NCBI RefSeq assembly: GCF_036010485.1
Contig: NZ_CP108568.1
Location: forward strand, 2,316,001-2,380,000
Direction of reading: 5' to 3'
DNA from: Streptomyces sp. NBC_01198
GTDB taxonomy: Bacteria; Actinomycetota; Actinomycetes; Streptomycetales; Streptomycetaceae
DNA: 64,000 nt
The translations under genes were made by a program, and so were the position numbers. The notes beneath the pieces are model-generated. The model was not told the DNA's origin. It was given only the letters and a program-made list of their open reading frames with translations, and searched no databases. Shown piece after piece: positions 8,870 through 19,175 of this stretch (position 1 is the first letter of the stretch; the number at the start of each line of letters is the position of its first letter).

Positions 8870-11719
8870 TCAAGCGGGTGGGACACGCGTCTCAGTATGT
8901 GAGCGACGGGACGGCAGCGGCACGGTCCGCGGTCCGACCTGCTCACAGGCTGTCTCCTGCGGGACGGACCGGCCGCCGTCCGGCTTCCCGAAGCGGCCGG
9001 GATCCCCTGGTACGGGGTACCCGCCGCGGGTCAGCGAGCCGCGCAGCCGGTGCTCGTCCAGCAGCCCGGAGAAGGCCATGCCCTGGCCCTGGCCGCAGCC
9101 CATCTCGCGCAGCGCCTGCACCTGCTCGGGCCGGTCCACCCCGTCGGCGACCGTCCGCACCCCGAGGTCGGCGGCGATCCCCAGCAGCCCGCTGGTGACC
9201 TTGCGCAGCCGGGCGGACTCGACCACGCCCTCCACGAAGCCCCTGTCAAGCTTGACAGCGTCCACCGGCAGGCTGCGCAGGGCGCTGAGGGCCGCGTGCC
9301 CGGAGCCGAAACCGCCGAGCGAGATCCGCACCCCGGCCCGGCGCAGCTCGGTCAGCCGGCGCTCCAGCTCGTCCAGCGAGATCCGCGGGTCGCTGCCGGT
9401 CAGCTCGACCACCAGGCCGCCGGGCGGCAGGTCGTGCCGCTCCAGCAGGCCCTCCACCGCGCCGGCCGGCAGGTCGCGGTGCAGCAGCCGCTGCACCGAG
9501 AGCTTCACGGTGACCGGCACCGGGTGCCCCGCCCCGTAGCGCAGCGCCGCCTGCGCGACCGCCTGCTCCAGCTGCCAGCTGCCGAGCTCCGAGGTGCGGT
9601 CGATGTCCTCGGCCGCGCGCAGGAACTCGGCCGGGGTGAAGAGGATGCCCTGCGCGGACCGCCAGCGGGCCTGCGCCTCGACGCCGGCGATCCTGCCGCC
9701 GGCCAGCTCGACCACCGGCTGGTGCAGCAGGGTGAACTCGCCGTCGTGCAGGGCCCGGCGCAGCCGGGTGGCCAGTTCCGTCCGCCGGACGACGTCGGCC
9801 TGCAACTGCGGGGCGTACAGCTCGACCCGGCCCTTGCCGGCCTGCTTGGCGCGATACATCGCCAGGTCCGCGTTGCGCATCAGCTCGCCCGCCGTGCTGC
9901 CGGGCTCGGCGAAGGCGATGCCGATACTGGCCCCGACCCGCACCTCGCCGCCGTCGACGCGGTACGGCTCGCACAGCGCGGCCCGCAGCCTCTCGGCGAT
10001 CTCCCTGATCTGGTGCTCCAGGGCCCCGCAGACCAGGACGGCGAACTCGTCGCCGCCGAGCCTGGCCGCGGTGTCGCCGGCCCGCAGGGCGTCCTGCAGC
10101 CGGCGGGCGGCCTGGGTGAGCAGATGGTCGCCCGCCTGGTGGCCGATGGAGTCGTTGACCGCCTTGAAGCCGTCGAGGTCGACGTAGAGCACCGCCGCCC
10201 GCCCGTCGCCGGCCCGGCGGCCGCCCAGTGCCCGGTCGACCCGGTCGAGGAAGAGCAGCCGGTTGGGCAGGTCGGTGAGCGGGTCGTGCGAGGCGTTGTG
10301 CTGCAACTGGGCCTGCAGGCGGACCCTTTCCGTCACGTCGCGGCTGTTGAAGATCAGCCCGCCCTGGTAGCGGTTGACGCTGGACTCCACGTTGAGCCAG
10401 CCGTCCTGGCCGTGCGGGCCGCCGCGCCGCCCCGACCTGATGCGGCACTCGATCCTGGTGGCCGGCTCCTCGCCGGGCGGCGCCGCGAGGAAGCGGCGCA
10501 CCTCGTGCACGACCCGGCCGAGGTCCTCGGGGTGGATGTGCGCGGACAGTTCGGTGCCGATCAGCTCCTCCGGGTCGCGTCCGTAGACGCCGACGGAGGC
10601 GGGGCTGACGTACCGCAGCACCCCGGTGGGGGCGGCGATCATGATGACGTCGCTCGACCCCTGCACCAGGGAGCGGAAGTGGTTCTCCTTCTGGGTCAGT
10701 TCCTGGGTCAGGGCGATGTTGTCGAGCAGCATGATGCCCTGCCGGATGACCAGCGCGAGCACCACGGTGCTGCCGGTGAGCAGGACGACCTTGTCGCACT
10801 TCTCGCCGGTGGTCACGTCGTAGAGGATGCCCAGGGTGCAGACCGCGGCGGCCAGATACGGCGCCAGCGCGGACAGCGACCCGGTGACCCTGCGGGTGGT
10901 GGTGCCGGGCCGCAGCAGTGGCTGCTCGCGGCGGCCGACCCAGGGGGCGTACGCCATCAGCATGCTCCCGGCGAACCAGCCGGCGTCGAGGATCTGGCCG
11001 GAGCGGTAGTGCTCGCGCAGCAGCGGCGAGGTGAACAGCGCGTCGCACAGCACGGTCAACGCCAGTGCGGCCAGCGCGGTGTTGACCGCCGAGCGGTTGG
11101 CCGGCGAGCGGCGGAAGTGCAGCGCGAGCACCATGCTGACCAGCACGATGTCCAGCAGCGGATAGGCCAGCGACAGCGCGACCCTGGCGGTGCTCGGGCC
11201 GTCGAAGCGGGCGGTGCGGGCCAGCGCCAGGCTCCACGACAAGGTCAGCAGCGATCCGCCGATCAGCCAGGTGTCCAGGCCGAGACAGACCCAGCCCGCC
11301 TTGGTCACCGGTCTCTTGGCCAGCACCAGCAGGCCGATCACGGCCGGCGGCGCGAAGAGCAGGAAGCAGAAGTCGGCGGGCGAGGTCTGCGGCACCGGGC
11401 GGTGCAGCACGACTTCGTACCAGCCCCAGACGCCGTTGCCGAGCGCGACCATCGTGGAGGACGCCGCGAAGAGCAGCCAGGCGGCCCGGTGGCCCGCGGC
11501 GGCCCTGCGCGCGTAGAGCAGCATCGAGACCGCGGCGGCCGCCGCGGCCAGCGACAGGCCGAAGTCCCCCATGAAGTCCGCGACATCGGCCGCGCCCCAG
11601 CCCAGCACCGCGCCCGTGGTGTAGCCGCCGCACAGCAGCGCGAGCACCAGCTGCGGCAGCAGGCCCGAGGCGCCCTCGCGCGACCGCGGCCCGCCGAGCA
11701 CCGCCCCCGTGGAGGTCAC
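8870..11719 (-). CDS. membrane PAS-GGDEF-EAL protein with degenerate EAL domain
   Basis: Order of parts: a polytopic membrane region with about nine hydrophobic segments (residues about 20-315), a PAS domain (about 350-470), a GGDEF domain with intact [11 protein letters not shown] near residue 555, and an EAL domain. The GGDEF site supports diguanylate cyclase activity. The EAL domain has lost key residues: EAL reads EAQ, the usual DDFG reads GGFG, and the Glu expected in the LEITE position is absent, so phosphodiesterase activity is unlikely. The 949-residue start is a GTG with AGGA upstream; another GTG at 11884 is possible. The last codons overlap the presumed ilvB promoter, as the stop is only 33 bp before the ilv leader. 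A homologue beside ilvB is known in Streptomyces. Confidence 0.88.
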   Translation of the reverse strand: MTSTGAVLGGPRSREGASGLLPQLVLALLCGGYTTGAVLGWGAADVADFMGDFGLSLAAAAAAVSMLLYARRAAAGHRAAWLLFAASSTMVALGNGVWGWYEVVLHRPVPQTSPADFCFLLFAPPAVIGLLVLAKRPVTKAGWVCLGLDTWLIGGSLLTLSWSLALARTARFDGPSTARVALSLAYPLLDIVLVSMVLALHFRRSPANRSAVNTALAALALTVLCDALFTSPLLREHYRSGQILDAGWFAGSMLMAYAPWVGRREQPLLRPGTTTRRVTGSLSALAPYLAAAVCTLGILYDVTTGEKCDKVVLLTGSTVVLALVIRQGIMLLDNIALTQELTQKENHFRSLVQGSSDVIMIAAPTGVLRYVSPASVGVYGRDPEELIGTELSAHIHPEDLGRVVHEVRRFLAAPPGEEPATRIECRIRSGRRGGPHGQDGWLNVESSVNRYQGGLIFNSRDVTERVRLQAQLQHNASHDPLTDLPNRLLFLDRVDRALGGRRAGDGRAAVLYVDLDGFKAVNDSIGHQAGDHLLTQAARRLQDALRAGDTAARLGGDEFAVLVCGALEHQIREIAERLRAALCEPYRVDGGEVRVGASIGIAFAEPGSTAGELMRNADLAMYRAKQAGKGRVELYAPQLQADVVRRTELATRLRRALHDGEFTLLHQPVVELAGGRIAGVEAQARWRSAQGILFTPAEFLRAAEDIDRTSELGSWQLEQAVAQAALRYGAGHPVPVTVKLSVQRLLHRDLPAGAVEGLLERHDLPPGGLVVELTGSDPRISLDELERRLTELRRAGVRISLGGFGSGHAALSALRSLPVDAVKLDRGFVEGVVESARLRKVTSGLLGIAADLGVRTVADGVDRPEQVQALREMGCGQGQGMAFSGLLDEHRLRGSLTRGGYPVPGDPGRFGKPDGGRSVPQETACEQVGPRTVPLPSRRSHTETRVPPA

Positions 11720-11969
11720 CGCGCTGTCCTGTGCGGCGGGACCGGCCGGTGCGGCCGCTGCGCGGCACGCTGCCGCCGCCCGGTCGCCGACCGGTCGGGT
11801 CGTGCGGTGCGCTGGGTGCGCCTGCCAGGAAATCGCCTCGGTCCGTGCATCGCCCGTCGCCCCCCTTGTTCGCTCGTCGTTCACTCGCCGCAGCCGTCGT
11901 CTTCGGCATCGCGGCGCGCCCCCGATTCGGGACGATACACCAGATCCGTCACTCAGGGATAGGTGCCCT

Positions 11970-11982
11970 CTACTGAGCGTAA
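11970..11982. promoter_or_regulatory. possible BldD-type site upstream of the GGDEF/EAL gene
   Basis: On the minus strand the sequence TTACGCTCAGTAG matches seven of nine informative positions of the BldD consensus (TnACnC(A/T)GnGTnA). It lies in the gap between the GGDEF/EAL gene and the hydroxyacid dehydrogenase gene (11720-12068), which otherwise holds only coding-like GC-rich sequence. BldD is known to control c-di-GMP genes in Streptomyces. The match is imperfect and the assignment is tentative. Confidence 0.3.
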
Positions 11983-12048
11983 CCGTATGGGGGTCGCCGG
12001 ACACCGCACGGAGTCACCCGGTGCCTGTCGGTGGCCAGTCAGCTCCGG

Positions 12049-12066
12049 GCGGCGGCCGGCCGCCGC
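12049..12066 (-). terminator. GC palindrome downstream of the hydroxyacid dehydrogenase
   Basis: GCGGCGG and CCGCCGC arms flank a CCGG centre, forming an 18-bp palindrome 2 bp after the stop of the 2-hydroxyacid dehydrogenase gene. It is a likely factor-dependent or hairpin terminator. Confidence 0.45.
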
Positions 12067-12068
12067 GG

Positions 12069-13037
12069 TCAACCGGTCACCTGGACGACGTTGGCCAACT
12101 CCTCACCATGTGCGAACCTGACCAGCTGGGACCGGATCAAACGCTTTGCCCGCGGCAGAAATGCGGAGGTACTGCCCCCCACGTGCGGGCTGATGAGCAC
12201 GCCGGGCGCATGCCACAACGGGTGCCCGGCGGGCAGCGGTTCGGGGTCGGTGACATCCAGTGCCGCGGTCAGCCGTCCCGACTCGGCCTCCACCAGCAGC
12301 GCCTTGGTGTCCACCACGGCGCCGCGTGCGACGTTCACCAGCAGGGCGCCGTCCTTCATCGTGGCCAGGAAGGCCGGTCCCGCCAGGCCCCTGGTCTGCT
12401 CGGTCAGCGGGGTGGTGAGCACCACGACGTCGGCGGCCGGCAGCAGCGACGGCAGGTCCGCCAGCGCGTGCACCGGCCCGCGCGGGGTGTCCCGCGCGGT
12501 GCGCGCCACCCGGTCCACCTCGCACTCGAAGGCCGCCAGCCGGTCCTCGACGGCGGCTCCTATCGAGCCGTAGCCGACGATCAGCACCCGGCGGTCGGCC
12601 AGCGCCGGGTAGAAACCGGAGTACCACCTCTCGGCGTCCTGGCCGCGCACGAAGCGCGGAATGCCGCGCAGCGAGGCGAGGATGAGCCCGACGGTGAGCT
12701 CGGCGGTGCTCGCCTCGTGCACCCCGCGGGCGTTGCACAGGCGCACGCCGGGCGCGCAGTGGTGGAGGTGCGGTGCGATGTGGTCCACCCCGGCGCTCAG
12801 CGTCTGGATGACCCGCACACCGGTCATGTGCGGCAGCGGGAGTGCGCCGGCGGACGGCCCCTTCATATAGGGCACGACGTAGAAGGCGGCAGCCGCGGGA
12901 TCGGCGGGGAAGTCTCCGGTGCCGTCCCAGTACACGTAGTCGAACGCGTCGGGCAGTCCGTCGATCCCCTCGCGCGGTACGGACAGCCACACCTGCGGGC
13001 GGCCGCCCGCTGCGGGGTCCTGGGTCATGTCGGTCAT
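12069..13037 (-). CDS. 2-hydroxyacid dehydrogenase, NAD(P)-binding
   Basis: A 322-residue D-2-hydroxyacid dehydrogenase of the phosphoglycerate/glyoxylate reductase family. It shows the nucleotide motif VGYGSIG near residue 155, the catalytic Arg in VNVARGAVVD, a Glu in DVTDPEPLP and the catalytic His in ISPHVGG. There is no ACT domain, so it is not a second serA. The substrate is unknown; glyoxylate/hydroxypyruvate reductase activity is a reasonable guess. It is divergent from an aldo/keto reductase with 47 bp between the starts, so the two may share a promoter region. Confidence 0.88.
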   Translation of the reverse strand: MTDMTQDPAAGGRPQVWLSVPREGIDGLPDAFDYVYWDGTGDFPADPAAAAFYVVPYMKGPSAGALPLPHMTGVRVIQTLSAGVDHIAPHLHHCAPGVRLCNARGVHEASTAELTVGLILASLRGIPRFVRGQDAERWYSGFYPALADRRVLIVGYGSIGAAVEDRLAAFECEVDRVARTARDTPRGPVHALADLPSLLPAADVVVLTTPLTEQTRGLAGPAFLATMKDGALLVNVARGAVVDTKALLVEAESGRLTAALDVTDPEPLPAGHPLWHAPGVLISPHVGGSTSAFLPRAKRLIRSQLVRFAHGEELANVVQVTG

Positions 13038-13084
13038 GGTCAGGAGGCTATGGCACAGTGTTGCGTCTCAGGGAGGGCGGCACG

Positions 13085-14077
13085 GTGGAGCGCAGGGCGG
13101 TCGGCGCGGCAGCACTGTCGGTGGGGGCGGTCGGCCTCGGCTGCATGCCGATGAGCTGGGCGTACGCCACGTCCCGGCAGGACGGCGAGGAGTCGCTGCG
13201 GGCCGTGCACAGCGCCCTCGACCACGGCAGCACGCTGCTGGACACCGCGGACATGTACGGCCCGTTCACCAACGAGCTGCTGCTCGGGCGGGTGCTGAAG
13301 GAGCGGCGGCGGGAGGCTTTCGTCGCCACCAAGTGCGGGCTGCTGGCCGGCGAGCAGCACATCGTGGCCAACGGCCGCCCGGCATACGTCAGACGGGCCT
13401 GCGACGCGTCGCTGCGGCGGCTGCAGACCGACACGATCGACCTCTACCAGCTGCACCGCGTCGACCCCGAGGTCCCCGTCGAGGAGACCTGGGGCGCGAT
13501 GGCCGGACTCGTCACCGCGGGCAAGGTCCGCGCGCTCGGCCTGTGCGCGGTCGGCGCCCGCGGCCACCGCCGCGCCGGTGCCGCGCTGCACGACGAGACG
13601 CTGCGCCAGCTGGTGCGCGCCCAGCAGGTCTTCCCGGTCAGCTCCGTCCAGGCCGAGCTGTCGGTGTGGGCCGCGGAAGCGCTGGACGACCTGCTGCCGT
13701 GGTGCACCGCGCACGGCGTCGGCTTCCTGGCCGCCATGCCGCTGGGCAACGGCTTCCTCGCCGGGACGCTCATACCCGGCGAGGGCTTCGAGCCGGACGA
13801 CCTGCGGGCCAGGCATCCGCGCTTCACCGCGGACATGATGGCGGCGAACCAGCCGATCGTGGCGGGGCTGCGGCGAGTGGCCCGCCGCCATGGTGCGACC
13901 CCGGCGCAGGTCGCCCTCGCCTGGGCGCTGGCCCAGGGCCCTGGCGTCATCCCGATCCCCGGCACCCGCTCGGCGCAACGGCCCGCCGAGAACGCCGGGG
14001 CGGCCAACCTGGCCCTGACCGCGCACGACCTCACCGAGATCGCCTCGCTCCCCCCGGCCCGCGGCTCCTGGGACTAG
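13085..14077 (+). CDS. aldo/keto reductase
   Basis: A 330-residue AKR of the YajO/IolS type. The catalytic tetrad is visible: Asp and Tyr in LLDTADMYG, Lys in FVATKCG and His in LYQLHRVDP. The C-terminal GVIPIPGTRSAQRPAENAGA matches the NADP-binding loop. The GTG at 13085 has GGGAGGG upstream; longer frames would overlap the divergent gene. The physiological substrate cannot be told from sequence. Confidence 0.9.
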   Translation: MERRAVGAAALSVGAVGLGCMPMSWAYATSRQDGEESLRAVHSALDHGSTLLDTADMYGPFTNELLLGRVLKERRREAFVATKCGLLAGEQHIVANGRPAYVRRACDASLRRLQTDTIDLYQLHRVDPEVPVEETWGAMAGLVTAGKVRALGLCAVGARGHRRAGAALHDETLRQLVRAQQVFPVSSVQAELSVWAAEALDDLLPWCTAHGVGFLAAMPLGNGFLAGTLIPGEGFEPDDLRARHPRFTADMMAANQPIVAGLRRVARRHGATPAQVALAWALAQGPGVIPIPGTRSAQRPAENAGAANLALTAHDLTEIASLPPARGSWD

Positions 14078-14205
14078 CCCTGCTCCCGGGGCCGCCGACG
14101 GTACGGGCGGCCGGGACGACCGGGTCCGCTCGGCTGCGCCGCCGGGCGAGGGTGTGATGTGCTGGGGCGGGAAGAGGACTGGCGTCGACGTTGCGAGGTC
14201 TGACG

Positions 14206-15411
14206 GTGAGCACAGGAGGGCCGGGCACAGCCCGTCGCGTACTGGGAGGCGCGGCCGCGACCGCCGTCGCCGCCGCGCTGGTCGCGGGATGCAGCAGCGG
14301 CTCGTCGACGGGGGCGCCCCCGTTCACCAAGCCCTCGCACACCTCGGGCGCCCCGGCGGCGCCCCCGGCCTCGACCACCTCCGCCACGCCGACCCCCTCC
14401 GCGGCCCCGGCCAAGGGCACCGCGAAGGTCACCGGCACCCTCGCCACCAAGCTCGCCGCGCCCTGGGGCCTGGTGCGGCTCGCCGACGGCACGCTGCTGG
14501 TCGCCTCGCGCGACACCGGGAAGATCATCCGGGTCGACCCGGCCAGGAAGACGTCCACCGTGATCGGCACGATCCCCGGCGTGGCCCACAGCCAGGGCGG
14601 CGAGGCGGGCCTGCTCGGTCTCGCCCTGTCACCGGACTTCGGCACCGACCACCTGCTCTACGCGTACTTCAGCACCGCGTCCGACAACCGCATCGCCCGG
14701 ATGGTCTTCGACCCGACCCGCGCCTCCGGTGACCAACTGGGGGCGCCGGACACGATCCTGCGGGGCATCCCGACCGGCTCGATCCACAACGGCGGGCGGA
14801 TCGCCTTCGGCCCCGACGGCATGCTCTACGCCGGGACCGGCGAGACCGCCCAGCGCGGGCTCGCCCAGGACATGTCCTCGCTCGGCGGCAAGATCCTGCG
14901 TATGACGCCGGACGGGCAGGTGCCGAAGGACAACCCCGTTTCCGGCTCCCTGGTCTACTCCCCCGGCCACCGCAACGTGCAGGGCCTGGCCTGGGACGCG
15001 CAGGGCCGGCTGTGGGCCTCGGAGTTCGGGCAGGACACCTGGGACGAGCTGAATCTCATCGAGCCGGGCAAGAACTACGGCTGGCCGGTGGTGGAGGGCA
15101 TCGCGCACCGGGCCGGTTACGTCGACCCGGTCGTCCAGTGGCACACCGACGACGCCTCCCCCAGCGGTATCGCCTACGCGGCGGGTTCCATCTGGATGGC
15201 CTCCCTCAAGGGCGAGCGCCTCTGGCGCATCCCGCTCGACGGCACCAGAGCGGCGGCGCCGCCGCAGGCGTTCTTCACCAGGACCTACGGGCGGCTCCGC
15301 ACAGTGGTGGCGGTCGACGACCACACGATCCTGCTGACCACCAGCAACACGGACGGCCGCGGGACGCCGAAGCCGGGGGACGACAAGATCCTCCGGATCA
15401 GCGTGAGTTAG
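14206..15411 (+). CDS. secreted lipoprotein, PQQ-type glucose/sorbosone dehydrogenase
   Basis: The N-terminus is a lipoprotein signal: basic start, Ala-rich hydrophobic core and lipobox LVAGC, followed by a Ser/Thr/Pro/Ala-rich tether. The remaining 330 residues form a six-bladed beta-propeller of the soluble aldose sugar dehydrogenase (GSDH) family, with SPDFGTDHLLYAYFS, HNGGRIAFGPDGMLY and GKNYGWPVVEG. The family oxidises sugars using PQQ outside the membrane; some members use other cofactors. I chose GTG 14206 with GAGG upstream; a TTG 15 bp earlier is less likely. It is not obviously in an operon. Confidence 0.88.
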   Translation: MSTGGPGTARRVLGGAAATAVAAALVAGCSSGSSTGAPPFTKPSHTSGAPAAPPASTTSATPTPSAAPAKGTAKVTGTLATKLAAPWGLVRLADGTLLVASRDTGKIIRVDPARKTSTVIGTIPGVAHSQGGEAGLLGLALSPDFGTDHLLYAYFSTASDNRIARMVFDPTRASGDQLGAPDTILRGIPTGSIHNGGRIAFGPDGMLYAGTGETAQRGLAQDMSSLGGKILRMTPDGQVPKDNPVSGSLVYSPGHRNVQGLAWDAQGRLWASEFGQDTWDELNLIEPGKNYGWPVVEGIAHRAGYVDPVVQWHTDDASPSGIAYAAGSIWMASLKGERLWRIPLDGTRAAAPPQAFFTRTYGRLRTVVAVDDHTILLTTSNTDGRGTPKPGDDKILRISVS

Positions 15412-15539
15412 CGCCTCCTGGGCGCGCCGACGGGGGTGCCGCCTGCGGTGGCGGTTCGCCTGCCGCACCGTCGTGACCGGGCGCGCCGCTGCCCGCACCC
15501 TTGCGCCGGCCGGTCAGCCGCAGCGCCGTCCTGGTCGTT

Positions 15540-15578
15540 CCCGCACCCCTGGGGCCCCCCGCGCTCCAGGGGTGCGGG
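15540..15578. terminator. bidirectional terminator
   Basis: CCCGCACCCCTGG (15540-15552) and its perfect complement (15566-15578) form a 13-bp stem with a 13-base loop. It is placed between the convergent sugar dehydrogenase and LuxR-type regulator genes. The rest of the gap (15412-15539) shows nothing else recognisable. Confidence 0.8.
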
Positions 15579-15581
15579 GGT

Positions 15582-18500
15582 TCAGGGGGCGGTGGTGAAG
15601 AGGTGGAGGCGGTGGGCCAGCGCGGCGGCTTCGCCGCGGGTGGAGACGGTGAGCTTGGCCAGGATGTTGGAGACGTGGACGCTCGCCGTCTTCGGTGAGA
15701 TGAAAAGCTCCTGCGCGATCTGGCGGTTCGTGCGGCCGTCCGCGACCAGGCGCAGCACGTCGCGTTCGCGGGCGGTGAGGCCGAGGGAGTCGGCCGGGTC
15801 GACCGGGTCGGCGGGGCCCGCGGCCGCGGCCGGGCCGAGGGGCGCGTCGAGCGGCAGCCGGGCGCGCTGGGCCAGCGCCGCGATCTCCGCGGCGAGCGGC
15901 TTCGCACCGGCCGCCGCCACCACGTCGTGGGCCTGGACGAGCAGGCAGCCCGCCTGCTCGCGGGTGTCGGGGCCGCGGGCGAGCAGCGCCTCGGCGTGCC
16001 GGTAGCGCGCGGTGGCGAGCTCCACGGGCCGCTCCTCCTTGGCGAAGGACGCCTCAGCGGCGGCCCACAGCTCGGGTTCGTGCCGGCCGGCCGCCCTGGC
16101 CAGCTCGGCCTCGACGAGCAGCGCGTAGGCCTCGTAGAGCCGTGTGGGGCGGGCCAGTTCACGGGCGGCGGTCCTGATCCGGTCGAGCACCTGGCCGCGG
16201 GCGGGATCGCCGGTGACCGGCCATGGCCCGTCGGCTTCCGCGGCGGCGCCCCAGGCGACCAGCGGCCAGGCGTAGCGCGCGGTGCCGTTGGGGAATCCGG
16301 CGTCGATCCCGGCCAGCAGGATGCGCCGGGCCTCGTCGTAGCGGCCCTGGGCGACGGAGACGCGCAGGCCCAGCCCGAGGAGGGGGATCTGGTGCTGCGG
16401 CTGGGTGTCGTGGCGGAAGCCGGCCGCGGCTGAGGCGTGGAGTTGGACCGCGGCTTCGGTGTCGCCGAGGGCGAGTGCCAGGAAGCCCTGGTACATCTCC
16501 ACGCCCGCGCACAGCAGCGGCCCCTCCACCGCCCGGCGGGCGGCGGCCAGTTCGGTCGCGGCCTCCTCGTAGCGGCCGAGCATGAGCAGCGACTCGCCCT
16601 CGTTGGCGAGCAGCCACGCCCGGGTGGCGTTGGCCACCTGGTCGCCGACCAGGTCCAGGCCCTCGCGGCTGACCCGTACCGCCTCCTCGGAGCGGCCCGC
16701 GCCCTCCAGGACCGAGGACAGGTTGCCGTAGGTGCGCGAGACGATCAGCGGCGCGCGCTGGTCGCTGACCAGCCGCCGTACTTCCTCGACCCCGGCGATG
16801 CCGCCGTCGAGGTCGCCGCTGTCCGCCTGGAGCAGGCCCAGGGTGACGCGGGCGTGCAGTTCGGTGTCGCGCGCCTGCGCGGTCCTGGCGAGCTCCACCG
16901 CCTGCCCGGCGATGGCGATGCCCTCCGCACCGGATTTGTGGACCATGATCCAGCCGGCGATCATCGCCAGGACCTCGGCGTGGGTGGCGGACGGCGGCAG
17001 GCCGCGGACCAGCTCGCGGGCCCTGGCCAGTTCCTCCCAGCCGTCACCGCGGCCCAGCACCTCCATGACCTTGGAGCGCTGCGTCCAGAACCACGCGGCA
17101 CGCAGCGGGTCATGGCTGCCGCTGCGCTCCATCTGCCGCAGCGCCCGCTTGGCCATGGCGTAGGCGCGTTCCCGCTCGCCGCTGAGCCGGGCGGCGACGG
17201 TGAGTTCGGCCAGCAGGTCGACGAAGTCCAGCGGAGTGCCCTCGGGGCAGTCGCAGGGCGGATACGCCTCGGTGTAGTCGGCGGGCCGCAGCCCGGCGCG
17301 GATGTCCTCGGGGGCGTCGTCCCACAGTTCCACCGCGCGTTCCAGCAGCCGGTACTGCTCGGCGTGGGCATGCCGGTGCCTGGCCTCGACGGCGGCGCTC
17401 AGCACGGCGGGCAGCGCCCGGGCCGGGTCGTGCGCGGCGTACCAGTAGCTGGCCAGCCGGGCGGCCCGCTCATCCGCGGGGACCAGCGAGGGGTCGGCCT
17501 CGACCGCCTGCGCGTAACGCCGGTTGATACGGCTGCGCTCGCCCGGCAGCAGATCGTCGCCGACCGCCTCGCGGACCAGCGAGTGCCGGAAGCGGTAGCC
17601 CTCGCCGCTGTCGGTCGGCCGCAGGATGCTGGCGCCGACCGCGACACGCAGCGCCGCGAGCAGGTCGTCCTCCGACAGCCCCGTGATGGCCGCCAGCAGG
17701 CGGTACTCGACGGTGCTGCCGCCCTCGGCGACGAACTTCGCCACCCGCTGGGCGTCCTCGGACAGCGCCTCGACCCGGACGAGCAGCAGGTCGCGCAGCG
17801 AGTCGCTGAGGCCGGTTGAGCACCCGCGGTGCAGGCTGCAGGCCAGCTCCTCGACGAAGAACGGGTTGCCGTCGGAGCGTGCGAAGACCTGGTCGACCAC
17901 CGTGTCGTCCGGCTCGTCGGCCATGATCGAGGACAGCTGGCTGCGGACCTCGGCGCGGCTGAACCGCGACAGCTCGAACCGCTCCACCCGGCGCAGCCGG
18001 TCGGTCTCGGCGAGAAAGGGCCGCAGCGGATGCCTGCGGTGGATGTCGTCGGCCCGGTAGGTCGCCGCGACCAGCACGCGGCAGCGCTGGAGGGAGCGGA
18101 AGAGGTAGGCGAGCAGCTCGCGGGTGGAGCGGTCGGCCCAGTGCAGGTCCTCGACGACCACCACGATCGTACGGTCGGCGCCGAGCCTTTCCAGCAGCCG
18201 GGCGGTCAGCTCGAACAGCCGGACCCGGCCGTCCTCGTCGTGCGGCTCCTTGCGGGCGCCGTCCGTGCGGGCCAACTCGGGCAGCAGCCGGGCCAGTTCG
18301 GCCTGCTGGCCGGCCGCGGCGGCGATCAGCTCGGGGCCGAGGGTGCGATAGAGGTCGCGCAGCGCGGCGGAGACCGGTGCGAAGGGGAGGCCGTCCGCAC
18401 CGATCTCCACGCAGCCGCCGACGGCGGTCACCGCGCCCGCCGCGCGGGCCGCGGCCAGGAACTCCTCGGTCAGCCGGGTCTTGCCGACGCCCGCCTCGCC

Positions 18501-18722
18501 GCCGATGAGCACCGCCTGGGACTCGCCCGCGTCCGCGTCGGCAAGCACCGAGGCAAGCCGTGCAAGCTCGGCGCCTCGGCCGATGAACACGGGGCTGAGC
18601 GACTGGGTCTGCACGCTGGTGAGCATTTCACGCCGGGCCCCGGATGCGACACCGGTTACTCCGCGCCCGGCGCCCTGCGGGGTGGCGGCCCCGGGCGGGG
18701 CCGCCACCGCCTCCGCGGTCAT
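15582..18722 (-). CDS. LuxR-family ATPase regulator (LAL type)
   Basis: A 1046-residue regulator of the MalT/LAL class. The N-terminal AAA-like ATPase has Walker A GGEAGVGKT (near residue 75) and Walker B TIVVVVEDLHWAD. A long helical, TPR-like middle follows, and a C-terminal LuxR helix-turn-helix (LTARERDVLRLVADGRTNRQ, about residues 985-1040). Such proteins bind ATP and an effector and activate nearby genes; no target is evident here. The ATG overlaps the stop of the small upstream gene (ATGA), which decides this start and suggests translational coupling. Confidence 0.92.
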   Translation of the reverse strand: MTAEAVAAPPGAATPQGAGRGVTGVASGARREMLTSVQTQSLSPVFIGRGAELARLASVLADADAGESQAVLIGGEAGVGKTRLTEEFLAAARAAGAVTAVGGCVEIGADGLPFAPVSAALRDLYRTLGPELIAAAAGQQAELARLLPELARTDGARKEPHDEDGRVRLFELTARLLERLGADRTIVVVVEDLHWADRSTRELLAYLFRSLQRCRVLVAATYRADDIHRRHPLRPFLAETDRLRRVERFELSRFSRAEVRSQLSSIMADEPDDTVVDQVFARSDGNPFFVEELACSLHRGCSTGLSDSLRDLLLVRVEALSEDAQRVAKFVAEGGSTVEYRLLAAITGLSEDDLLAALRVAVGASILRPTDSGEGYRFRHSLVREAVGDDLLPGERSRINRRYAQAVEADPSLVPADERAARLASYWYAAHDPARALPAVLSAAVEARHRHAHAEQYRLLERAVELWDDAPEDIRAGLRPADYTEAYPPCDCPEGTPLDFVDLLAELTVAARLSGERERAYAMAKRALRQMERSGSHDPLRAAWFWTQRSKVMEVLGRGDGWEELARARELVRGLPPSATHAEVLAMIAGWIMVHKSGAEGIAIAGQAVELARTAQARDTELHARVTLGLLQADSGDLDGGIAGVEEVRRLVSDQRAPLIVSRTYGNLSSVLEGAGRSEEAVRVSREGLDLVGDQVANATRAWLLANEGESLLMLGRYEEAATELAAARRAVEGPLLCAGVEMYQGFLALALGDTEAAVQLHASAAAGFRHDTQPQHQIPLLGLGLRVSVAQGRYDEARRILLAGIDAGFPNGTARYAWPLVAWGAAAEADGPWPVTGDPARGQVLDRIRTAARELARPTRLYEAYALLVEAELARAAGRHEPELWAAAEASFAKEERPVELATARYRHAEALLARGPDTREQAGCLLVQAHDVVAAAGAKPLAAEIAALAQRARLPLDAPLGPAAAAGPADPVDPADSLGLTARERDVLRLVADGRTNRQIAQELFISPKTASVHVSNILAKLTVSTRGEAAALAHRLHLFTTAP

Positions 18723-18934
18723 GCCGCACTGTGCGGGCGCAGCGAGTGGCGCCTGCCGCGGGCGGGACTTTCCGCGGCCTCCGCGTCGGTGCGTACCGCC
18801 GATCTGGCGGCGGAGCGGCGGGCGGCCGCGCGCTGCTCGGCGCGGGCTGCCTTGGCCTGCTGGGCCAGCCGCCATTCGTCGGCCGTGCGCTGGAGTTCGT
18901 CCCTGCGGGCCTGCTGGAGTTCGTAGCCGAACAT
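18719..18934 (-). CDS. small charged coiled-coil-like protein, coupled to the LAL regulator
   Basis: A 71-residue protein starting MFGYELQQARRDEL, very rich in Ala, Arg, Gln and Glu, with an N-terminal helix likely to form a coiled coil and a disordered Arg/Ser tail. AGGGAGA lies just upstream of the ATG. Its TGA overlaps the ATG of the LuxR-type regulator, so the two are co-translated. No enzyme motif is present. It is seen as a small hypothetical protein in Streptomyces; its function is not known to me. Confidence 0.72.
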   Translation of the reverse strand: MFGYELQQARRDELQRTADEWRLAQQAKAARAEQRAAARRSAARSAVRTDAEAAESPARGRRHSLRPHSAA

Positions 18935-19175
18935 CGTTGTCTCCCTGGTGGCGGTTTTTGCGATGCCCTTAGCCTCGTCTCCCAGGTGGCCCCGCCACAT
19001 CGGGCAGCTGCCCGAACTTCGCCCCGCCGGATGCTTAGGCGCACGCACACGGTGCCTTAGGCGGGGTGCTCAGGCGCGGACACCCCGCCCGACCCGGCGC
19101 GTCGTGGCTGGTCGCGCCGTTCCCCGCGCGCCTAAGGTGCGGGCCGCGCGCTGGGGCGCTGCGGCCATCCCGGCG

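Noticed and set aside
9050..11962. Plus-strand open frame of about 970 codons opposite the GGDEF/EAL gene
   Set aside because: Antisense shadow made of Gln/Gly/Ala/Arg repeats, while the minus strand holds clear GGDEF and PAS motifs.
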